From Pelagophyceae sp. CCMP2097 (lineage: Eukaryota; Sar; Pelagophyceae), in the NCBI GenBank assembly GCA_026770575.1, contig MU657181.1, positions 270,208-282,248 on the forward strand: 12,041 nucleotides of DNA, in the 5' to 3' direction. The notes beneath the pieces were generated by a model. The model was not told where the DNA came from. It worked only from the letters and a program-made list of their open reading frames with translations, and did no database searches. A program made the translations under genes and the position numbers. This document shows, in pieces, positions 1 to 6,777 of the stretch (positions within the stretch are counted from its first letter, which is position 1; every line of letters starts with the position of its first letter).

Positions 1-1
1 C

Positions 2-106
2 AGATTCGAACCTGTGACCAAAAACTTCTTCTATGATGATTCCAATGAGGCTCCTGCTCGACCTCAACTTCCAATTTTAGCAATCGCATCAACCACCAAT
101 CGCTAA
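2..106 (+). other. possible 3' end of a coding region (uncertain)
   Basis: A plus-strand frame is open from the left edge to a TAA at 104-106, giving 34 codons that end ...LAIASTTNR. Codon use is less GC-rich than in the neighbouring genes. The overlapping minus-strand frame is also open, from about 236 down to position 1, so direction cannot be decided. An open frame of this length is not rare by chance. If real, it would be the tail of a gene converging on the minus-strand protease gene. No family is recognised. Confidence 0.2.
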
Positions 107-164
107 ATCGGCCGAGTTGCTGTTTTTTTCTTCCCAAAGGTGGAACCTCACGGATGGACCCGGC

Positions 165-212
<48 letters not shown>
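165..212. repeat. (GACA)12 tetranucleotide microsatellite
   Basis: Twelve 4-bp GACA units run in tandem with a single mismatch, AACA at 197-200. The tract contains no stop codon in any of the frames that read through it, so it extends spurious open frames on both strands. It lies in the non-coding stretch beyond the 3' end of the protease gene. Confidence 0.97.
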
Positions 213-240
213 TAATTGCCCCTGGTAATCCTTCAATCAA

Positions 241-303
241 AGGACCCGAAGGGCCCTTGCCGTAAACTGACGTTGAATAAACGGCAAGGACCCTTCGGGT
301 CCT
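241..303. repeat. 23-bp inverted repeat (hairpin) with AATAAA in the loop
   Basis: The arms are 241-263 and 281-303, with a 17-nt spacer. They are reverse complements except at one pair, 254 with 290. In a minus-strand transcript that pair is a G-U wobble, so the stem would be fully paired in the protease-gene sense. The right arm also holds a perfect 7-bp palindrome at 287-303 (AGGACCC, TTC, GGGTCCT). A canonical AATAAA occurs on the plus strand at 276-281, at the loop edge. It may be a 3' processing structure, a foldback element or a small-RNA precursor; the sequence does not decide. Confidence 0.85.
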
Positions 304-569
304 CAAAAACCCTCATGCCTCATCTCTCCAACCAGCCGTGCACAGCCAGGGAAAAGCGCGAGTGGCTCGACCTCGCACTTTTGCGACCCTCACGCGACCG
401 ACTCAAGGCGTGCCCAATCATCTAGGCGCGTGTGCGGCCCGCGGGGCGGTGGGTCTGAATACAAGCGGCGATTAGCGGCCAGCAAAGAGGGCGGGATGGC
501 CCTCGGGGGCCCGTGGGTTTTTCGGGACCCCGGGGCTACTAGGACATTTGGGGACTCAGCCGATTGGGG
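304..569. other. non-coding stretch, probable 3' UTR of the minus-strand gene
   Basis: This runs from the hairpin to the stop codon of the m-AAA protease gene. The part nearest the stop is probably its 3' UTR. No gene, RNA or clear poly(A) signal on the minus strand was recognised. A 69-codon plus-strand frame at 216-425 crosses the hairpin and looks like chance. Confidence 0.4.
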
Positions 570-1749
570 CTACGCCGGCGCGAGGGGCGGCGCGTCCGTG
601 GGCGCGTCGTCGTCCTTGGCCGGGGAGTCGGGCTTGGGGACGGCGTCGGTCTTCTCCTGGGCCGACTTTGCGAGGTCGTCGTTGGCCCCGGTCCGCGCGG
701 TGATGAACTCTGCATACTGCTTGTTCTGGACAAAGGGTCGGTGGCCGAGGATGTCCACAATGTCGTCGTGGTTGATCGTCTCCTTCTCCATGAGGAGCTC
801 GGCGACGGCGCGCACGCTGTCCTTGTGCGTGGCCAGCAGCGACAAAGTGCGCGCGTACGCCTCGTCGACAATCTTGCGCGCCTCCTCGTCCATGGCCTGG
901 GCGGTGGCGTCACTGTAGGGCTTGGGCTCGCCCATCATGCCGTTGTCGTTCGGCGGGAAGGCGAGCTGGCCGACGCGGTCGTTCATGCCGTAGATCTGGA
1001 TCATGCCGTAGACCATTTGCGTCACGCGCCGCAAGTCGTCCGACGCGCCAGTCGTGACCGAGTTAAAGGCCAGCTGCTCCGAGGCGCGGCCGCCGAGGGC
1101 CATGCACATAATGTCCAGGATCTGGTCCTTGGAACGCAGCGCAATCTCCTTGGGCAGGTACTGCGCGAAGCCGAGCGCACCGTTGCCGCGCGGCACAATC
1201 GTCACCTTCAACAAAGGATCAGCGTGCTCCAAGAACCAGCCTGCGACGGCGTGGCCCGCTTCGTGGAAGGCGACGATGCGCTTCTCCTCGGGCGTCATGA
1301 TCTTGTTGCTTTCGAGGCCCCCAATCACGCGGTCCGCGGCCGACTCAAAGTCGCGGAAGTCGACCTTGTCCTTGTCGCGCCGCGCGGCGAAGATGGCCGC
1401 CTCGTTGCAGACGTTTGCGATATCGGCGCCGGAGAAGCCCGGCGTCAAACCGGCGAGGCGGCCGGCGTAGTCCGAAATCGGCCCGTCGATGTTGATGCCC
1501 TTCAAGTGCACCTCGAAGATCTGCTTGCGGCCCTTGATGTCCGGGTTCGCCATGGTGATGGTGCGGTCGAAGCGGCCCGGGCGCGTCAGAGCCTTGTCGA
1601 GGATGTCGACGCGGTTGGTGCCCGCGAGCACGACGACGCCAGCCGACTCGTTGAAACCGTCCATCTCCACCAAGAGCTGGTTCAGCGTGTTCTCGCGCTC
1701 GTCGTTGCCGCCGGCGAAGCCGCCCTTGCCGCGCTGGCGGCCCACGGCG

Positions 1750-1781
<32 letters not shown>

Positions 1782-3698
1782 GTTTGCGCGCGCTTCTTTG
1801 AACAAGTCGCGCACGCGAGAGGCGCCGACGCCGACGAACATCTCCACAAAGTCCGACCCAGAGATGGAGAAGAAGGGCACCGAAGCCTCGCCCGCCGTGG
1901 CCTTTGCCAGCAGCGTCTTACCCGTGCCCGGCGGCCCGCAGAGCAGCGCGCCCTTTGGGATTTTGGCCCCGAGCTTGTGGAACTTGCTCGGGTCCTTCAA
2001 GAACTCGACGAACTCCATGACCTCCTTCTTCGCCTCGTCGCAGCCGGCCACGTCCTTGTAAGTCACCTTGATTTCCTCCTTGTTCACCTTCTTGGCGTTG
2101 GACCGGCCAATCTTGAAGATGTTCGACATGCCGCCGCCGCCGCCGCCGGAGGACCCGCCCATGGTGCGCATGACGTAGAGCCACGCGCCGATGATGAGGA
2201 TGGTGGGGAGGAACTTCATCGCTTCGGACATCCAATTCGTCTCCTGGACGTACTGCACGGGGACAAAGTCGCGCGCGTCGATGCCCAAGGCGCGCTGCGC
2301 CGCTTCGAGCTTGCGCTCGAAGAGCTCCACCGACCCAATCGCAAAGTGGTACGAGGGCAGCTGCGACGGGCCCGCGGACCCGATGCGCGGGTACCGCTGG
2401 AACGGCGACCCCGCCGCGCCAGACGCGTCCGCGCCCGGCGTCCGCCGACCGCGCGGCGAGGCGCGCTCGCCGCCGGCGTCATCGGCCGTGTCGTCGCTGC
2501 TCGACCAGCTCTGGCGACCGTCGTTGCCGTCCGTCGGCTGCGCGTCGCCGTAGCCCGCGGTCTCACCGCCGTACTCGCCCGCGCGCTGCATCGGGATCAC
2601 GGCGCCAGGGCGCAAGATCACTTCTGCGATGCGCCCGTTGGAGACGATGATGCGGTCCACCTCGCCGGATTCAAGCAGCACCTAGGCGACGGCGCTCGCG
2701 CGACCTTCACAGACGACGATGCCGCGTCGAGCCTCTTTGATGCGCACCTCCGCTGCCACTCCTTCCCGGAAAGGCCCGGGGTCCGGCGATCATCCTCCGG
2801 CGAACATCCGCCGGAGGTTCTCCCGAAAACGGTTCTACAGACGGACGCGGCGCGCTACCGTCGCAAACTCCTGCCAGTTTATCTCCTGGCCCGTAGAGTC
2901 GCGGCGCGAGAGCCAGACGCCGAGGATGCCGAGCGCGGCGAGGACGGACGCGATGCGCGGGCCCATGTCTCCGTTGGGGGTCGGCGCGCCGCCGCCGGCG
3001 CCGCCGCCCGCCGCGCCGCCCGCCGCCTTGAAGCTCGAGCCTGCGGCGGGCCGACGTCGGCCTTTGTTGAAAAATTTACGGTGGCGGGCTCGCAACGGCT
3101 CGCAGAATCAGTCCTGCTCATCGCGGCGTCGCACTTGCCGCGATGGTCGAGTGTAAGTCGCCGTTCGCCCCTCAGCTCTCATAATCTGACGCTCAAAAAC
3201 GCGGTTACCCACCCGCGCACCAACGTCCCCGCGGCCCACGGCGCGGCCGCCCCGACTGGGCGGTGACGCGAGGTCCGGCGCGGCCGTGCGGGGGCATGTA
3301 CGCATCGTCTCACGGGTTTAGTTTGCATCATCGGGAACGTTCGAGGCAGGGCGGGCTCTCAAAAGCGTGGCCACAGCGACGCCACGCACCGCTGCTCGAC
3401 GACGAGCTGCCGGCGCCGGTGCCGGTGGACGTCGACCCCTTTTCGCCCGCCTTTTTGGCGCTCTCGCCAGCCTTCTCGCCCGCCTTGCCCTTCGGGTAGA
3501 ACTGGCCGAACCTATGAAGGCAGGTCCAGCGCAAAGCCCACAGCGCAGCGCGCCTCGCTCGTCGGGCATCTGACGAGGGGCGGCGGCGACCACGCACCCC
3601 TTGGGCGGCTTCTTGTCGGCGCAGTGCCTAGCGGGGACGGCGTCGAGGCGCGGCGCCGGTGCGGTGTCGGGCGTCGGGGCTGCGCAAAGAAGGCGCAT
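570..3698 (-). CDS. AFG3L2: mitochondrial m-AAA protease, AFG3L2/Yta12 (FtsH) family, 4 exons
   Basis: This is an ATP-dependent zinc metalloprotease of the mitochondrial inner membrane that degrades misfolded membrane proteins and processes substrates. The CDS is the complement of 3598-3698, 3390-3511, 2859-3040 and 570-2681, predicting 838 aa, normal for the family. Exons 1-2 join to give the family motif [16 protein letters not shown] Gly/Ser linker follows, then TM1 (about 104-119), an intermembrane-space domain with [11 protein letters not shown] and [13 protein letters not shown]2 (about 292-312) and a poly-Gly loop. Walker A is GPPGTGKT (384-391), Walker B IVFIDE (439-444), the second region of homology ends RPGRFDR (502-508), and the zinc site is HEAGH (608-612) with a later Asp in TTGASDDL. 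An insertion of about 70 residues lies between the transmembrane segments. The start at 3698 has A at -3 and a basic N-terminus; an in-frame ATG at 3782 would give a longer, acid-free presequence. Exons 3-4 and the family call are firm; exons 1-2 rest on phase and motif. Confidence 0.94.
2682..2858 (-). other. m-AAA gene intron 3 (177 nt, phase 0)
   Basis: The donor is ACG|GTAGCG (from 2858) and the acceptor CGCCTAG|GTG (to 2682). Both flanking frames meet stops inside. Splicing joins WQEFAT to [11 protein letters not shown], which restores the conserved intermembrane domain without a gap. The intron contains a perfect hairpin at 2794-2817. Confidence 0.9.
2794..2817. repeat. perfect 9-bp hairpin inside m-AAA intron 3
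   Basis: The arms CCTCCGGCG (2794-2802) and CGCCGGAGG (2809-2817) are exact reverse complements around a 6-nt loop. It lies wholly within the intron, nearer the donor end. Confidence 0.9.
3041..3389 (-). other. m-AAA gene intron 2 (349 nt, phase 1, acceptor uncertain)
   Basis: The donor is AGCAGCG|GTGCGTGG from 3389. The favoured acceptor is CCGCAG|G, so exon 3 starts at 3040. AG sites giving exon starts at 3061 and 3088 keep the same phase and would add 7 or 16 residues to the Gly-rich linker. It is the longest intron in the window, and a further small exon inside it cannot be excluded. Confidence 0.65.
3512..3597 (-). other. m-AAA gene intron 1 (86 nt, phase 2)
   Basis: The donor is AAGGG|GTGCGTGG from 3597 and the acceptor CCTTCATAG|G to 3512. 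Splicing forms a Gly codon (GG+G) and creates the motif [13 protein letters not shown], which matches the conserved matrix-side segment before TM1 in m-AAA proteases. Neither exon alone contains the motif. Confidence 0.8.
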
Positions 3699-4429
3699 GA
3701 TTTTTCTCGAAGAGGGGTTCCGTGTTTTGAGGCGTGCGTGCGGCAACCAAATTGCATGTCCGAACCGGCAAAATGTGGACATGTGCGACGCGCGCGTGGT
3801 GGCCGCGCCTAGGGTGCCGTGTGCGCGCAAAATGCGTCAGCCGCGCCGGCGGTGGAAAATTCCCCTCGCAGCCCCTTGGCCGCTGAGCATTCTGGTGGGT
3901 TCTGCCACGTTGGCGCACCTAATCTCCGCGCCTGCATCGGCGCCGCCGTGCATGCCGCCACGCAGCGTCCGAACCGGTAAGCGAGCATGGCTCCTCGGGC
4001 CGGACCGGCGCCGGGGCGAGCGGGGAACGTGCTGACTCCACGGGCTTCAGTTCGTCCGACTATGGCAATTCCGGACGTTGAAGAGTCAGCCAGTCAGACG
4101 AGAGCTATCTCTACCTCTCCAACGGTAAAGAAATCCGGCCACGCGCCGTGGTTCGAACGTGGACGGCCGGGCACTCAGCACTCCTCTTTCTCCTCAATCT
4201 TCTTCTCGGTTGCGCGGCCCCCCGGGCTCGCCGCCAACACTAGCCGAGACGACCGCTTCAAAATTCGACCCCGGGAACTGCACCCCGATTTTTGCGCGGT
4301 GTGTCGGCGAAGTAGCAAGCGCGCTGAGGTTGCTTGCGGGGCCCGGCATTCAAAAGGGGTGTGCGCGTCGGAGTCGCGCCCTTCCACCCCACAGGCCAGA
4401 GCGACGGAGCACCGCGCTCTCCGTCCAGG
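3699..4429. promoter_or_regulatory. divergent intergenic region between the m-AAA and delta-COP genes
   Basis: About 730 bp separate the two divergent start codons, so both 5' UTRs and promoters should lie here, perhaps as one bidirectional promoter. I found no TATA box, no recognisable RNA gene and no convincing ORF; the open frames present have arginine-rich, GC-driven composition. The stretch 3699-3782 is visibly less GC-rich than the coding exons, which favours the ATG at 3698 over the one at 3782. A short direct repeat, AGTCAG, occurs at 4084-4089 and 4092-4097. Confidence 0.5.
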
Positions 4430-5575
4430 ATGGTCGTCCTTTCGGCAGCGATTTGCACCAAGGCGGGCCGCACGATTTTGGCGCGGCAGTTTGTCGACAT
4501 GAATCGGTTGCGCATCGAGGGACTCCTCGCGGCCTTCCCGAAGCTCTGCAACATGCCGGGCAAGCAGCACACGTACATTGAGACGGACGCGGTGCGATAC
4601 GTCTACCAGCCGCTCGAGGGCATCTACCTCCTGCTCATCACGTTTTAAATCACGCGGCGTCCCGCCCCGCCTGCGCCGCCGGCCGCCGGGGAACTTGCCT
4701 CGATGCCTCTTCTCTCCGATCGAACCGACGCCGCGATTGAGATTCCTCTATTTTCAAGCGGCGGCCGTTTGCCGACGCGGTTTTTGCAGGAACAAGGCGT
4801 CGAACATCGTCGAGGACCTGGAGACGCTGCGGCTGCTCTCCAAGGTCGTGCCGGAGATCGCCGGCGGCATCACCGAGGAGAAGTTGGCGGAGAAGTGCTT
4901 TGAGCTCGTCTTTGCTTTCGACGAGGTCATCACCACGGGCGGCTACCGAGAGGCCATCGACATGCGACAGTGAGCGACCGAGTCCGCGCACCCTTGGCCC
5001 CTTTGGTCGCCGCCCCCGTCTGCCCCGCCGCCCTCCCGCTCGGATGCGCCCGGTGGAAAAAAAATCCAGCCTTGGCGGCGGCGGCGGTTGCGGCGGCGTT
5101 TACGCTTTTGCCCTTTTCAGGATCCGCCAGAACTTGGAGATGGACTCGCACGAGGAGAAGCTGCACAACATGGTGAAGAAGACGAAGATGGACACTGCCA
5201 AGGACCAGGCGGCGCACATGTCAAAGGTCATCCGCGAGCGCCAAAAGGAGAGCGCGCGCACGGGCATGGCCGCGGGGATGGCGGGCATCGGCGGCGGGTC
5301 CGGGGCGGCGCCCGAGGAGCAGACGCACGCGGCCGACGACTACGGCGGCGCGTACGGCGGCGCGGCTAAGGCGGCGGCGGCGGGCGGCGCGTACGGCGCG
5401 GGCCTGGATGAATACGACACGCCGCCGCCGCCTGAGCCGGTCCTCGTCGTCAAGTCCATGAAGCTCGGCCTCAAGGGCAAGTCGTCTTCGCTCATGGACG
5501 CCATGGCCGCCGAGGACAACCTCGGGCCGCTGGCCTCGATGGCCTCGAAGAAGCGCGGCGCGGCCGCGGCCGCTG

Positions 5576-5607
<32 letters not shown>

Positions 5608-6339
5608 CCGACGCAGCCCGTGAGCATCGTCATCGAGGAGAAGATTTCCTGCGCGCTGTCGCAGGAGGGCACGCTGGAGTCGTTTGAAGTCAAGGGCATG
5701 TTCAACATTACCGCAAACGACGAGGCCTTTGCGCGGTGCAAGATCATGGTGCCAAAGGGCGTCGTGGCGCACGCTGGCACGACGTTCCAGGTGCACCCCA
5801 AGGTGGCCAAGCAGGAGTGGGAGCGCGACGGCGCGCTGATGCTCAAGGACGGCGGCAAGGGCTTCCCCGTGGGCCGCGCGGTGGGCGTGCTGCGCTGGTC
5901 GCTGGCCTCGACGGACGACGCGGTGGTGCCCATCGTGATCAACTGCTGGCCCGAGGACGAGGGTGACCAGATCAACGTGAACATTGAGTACACTTTGCAG
6001 CGCGAAATTGAGCTGCACAACGTGCAGATCACCATCCCGCTCGGCTGCGCCGCCACGCCGCAAATCGTCAACATCGACGGCCAGCACCACCACGACGCCG
6101 CGCGCGAGCAAATGGTCTGGCAGCTGCCCATGGTCGACGGCTCGAACCGCACGGGCACGTTGGAGTTCAACATCGCCTCGCGCGATGCCTCCGCGTTCTT
6201 CCCCATCACGCTGGCCTTTACGTCAAAGAACCTCTACTACGACATCGCCGTCACGTCTGTCAACGCGCTCGACACCGGGTCGCCCATCACGTACAGCCTG
6301 AACAAGGCGCTCTCCGTCGAGAGCTTCCGCATCCAATAA
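4430..6339 (+). CDS. ARCN1: coatomer subunit delta (delta-COP), 3 exons
   Basis: Delta-COP is a subunit of the COPI coat that drives retrograde Golgi-to-ER vesicle traffic, acting in the cytosol and on Golgi membranes. The CDS is 4430-4641, 4790-4969 and 5121-6339, 536 aa against about 510 in animals. The start [14 protein letters not shown] and context AGGATGG (A at -3, G at +4) match the family. Residues 1 to about 140 form the longin domain, with [38 protein letters not shown] and [14 protein letters not shown] helical linker carries the conserved MKLGLKGK (244-251). Two alanine tracts (278-293) precede the C-terminal mu-homology domain (298-536), with [31 protein letters not shown] and TGTLEFNIA. 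The splice junctions restore [12 protein letters not shown] and [11 protein letters not shown], aligning with relatives without gaps. The extra length lies in the Gly/Ala-rich linker. Expression is probably constitutive. Confidence 0.97.
4642..4789 (+). other. delta-COP intron 1 (148 nt, phase 2)
   Basis: The donor ATCAC|GTTTTA is weak. The acceptor TTTTTGCAG|G has a good pyrimidine run. Splicing rebuilds a Thr codon (AC+G) and joins LLLIT to [10 protein letters not shown], with the same spacing as other delta-COPs. Unspliced, the frame stops at TAA 4646-4648. Confidence 0.93.
4970..5120 (+). other. delta-COP intron 2 (151 nt, phase 2)
   Basis: The donor CGACA|GTGAGC is close to consensus, and the acceptor CCCTTTTCAG|G follows a pyrimidine tract. 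Splicing rebuilds a Gln codon (CA+G) and joins YREAIDMRQ to [13 protein letters not shown], as expected for the family. The preceding exon meets an in-frame TGA directly after the donor. Confidence 0.95.
5560..5610 (+). repeat. alanine-codon tract (GCN)7-CCG-(GCG)8
   Basis: Seven mixed alanine codons, one proline codon, eight uninterrupted GCG codons and another proline codon encode Ala7-Pro-Ala8-Pro in the delta-COP linker. The tract lies just before the mu-homology domain. The pure GCG run is the part most likely to vary in length. Confidence 0.95.
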
Positions 6340-6361
6340 GCGTGCGAGGCCCGCGGCACAA

Positions 6362-6388
6362 GGCGCCGCCGGAGCCAAAGGCGGCGCC
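6362..6388. repeat. perfect 9-bp hairpin just after the delta-COP stop
   Basis: The arms GGCGCCGCC (6362-6370) and GGCGGCGCC (6380-6388) pair perfectly around the 9-nt loop GGAGCCAAA. It starts 22 nt after the TAA, so it would sit in the 3' UTR. No function can be assigned from sequence alone. Confidence 0.8.
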
Positions 6389-6513
6389 GGCCTTCTCGCC
6401 GCCGCGACGGCCCGACGCCGCCCCGTATGGGGCACCGCCGCGCCGCCGACGCCGAGGACGACCTTACCACTACTCACAACCCGTTCCGAAAGGCTGCCTC
6501 CTCGGCCGACTCT

Positions 6514-6536
6514 GAGCGGCGCGCTCCGCGCCGCTC
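6514..6536. repeat. perfect 10-bp hairpin with a 3-nt loop
   Basis: The arms GAGCGGCGCG (6514-6523) and CGCGCCGCTC (6527-6536) are exact reverse complements around the loop CTC. It lies in the spacer, about 175 nt after the delta-COP stop and 240 nt before the FHA gene start. It may be part of the delta-COP 3' UTR. Confidence 0.85.
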
Positions 6537-6777
6537 CGTCCCCGTCATAAGAGACTCCTCACGAACAAAACAACGGCAGGGCTCGTCGCGTGGACGGCGC
6601 GCCGGCGGCGATTCGAACAAGGCACCACCCGCTGCGCGGTCGTTTCGAACAACTTGAAAGCGCTCGTAAACTGCCTTTTCAATTTTTTCGGAGATAGTTC
6701 CATTTACTAGCTGCCCCCCTCCGCGAGCGCGGCCCCGATAGGCGGTCGGCCCCGGCGGCGCCCGGGCCCGGCGCGCC

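Larger units (their letters stand above)
6340..6777. other. intergenic spacer between delta-COP and the FHA gene
   Basis: It should contain the delta-COP 3' UTR and the promoter of the next gene. Two perfect GC-rich hairpins lie in the first half. From about 6650 to 6720 the sequence becomes markedly AT-richer (runs such as CAATTTTTTC), then GC-rich again before the next ATG, which would fit a promoter. A 76-codon plus-strand frame at 6427-6657 has no recognisable features. No RNA gene was recognised. Confidence 0.5.

Noticed and set aside
33..39. ATGATGA resembling a C/D-box snoRNA box C
   Set aside because: No CTGA box D with a terminal stem was found at a suitable distance, and the 7-mer is common by chance.
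1..85. tRNA-like signal on the minus strand: TTCGAATC T-loop/B box at the edge and an A-box-like TTGCTAAAATTGG upstream
   Set aside because: The T-stem does not pair beyond two bases before the edge, no anticodon stem-loop could be fitted, and the D-loop would be far too long. Sequence left of position 1 is needed.
241..320. Helitron 3' terminus (hairpin followed by CTRR)
   Set aside because: No CTRR lies about 10-12 nt from the hairpin on either side, and the stem is longer than is typical.
216..425. 69-codon plus-strand ORF
   Set aside because: It is built across the inverted repeat and ends in non-coding sequence. No recognisable motif or coding-type codon bias.
564..3266. 900-codon plus-strand open frame
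   Set aside because: It is antisense to the m-AAA protease gene, which carries unmistakable Walker and HEAGH motifs. The plus-strand translation is a compositional shadow.
3318..3830. 170-codon minus-strand ORF as a separate gene
   Set aside because: Its useful part is exon 1 of the m-AAA gene; past the donor at 3597 the frame only reads through intron 1 and the wrong frame of exon 2.
4136..4170. CCGGCC...GGCCGG inverted repeat with a GGTTCGAAC core
   Set aside because: The 6-bp arms with a mostly unpaired centre are unremarkable in this base composition. The B-box-like core has only a poor A-box match far upstream.
6427..6657. 76-codon plus-strand ORF between delta-COP and the FHA gene
   Set aside because: It overlaps the 10-bp hairpin, has no recognisable motif, and its codon use drifts into the AT-richer probable promoter. 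Possible but unsupported.
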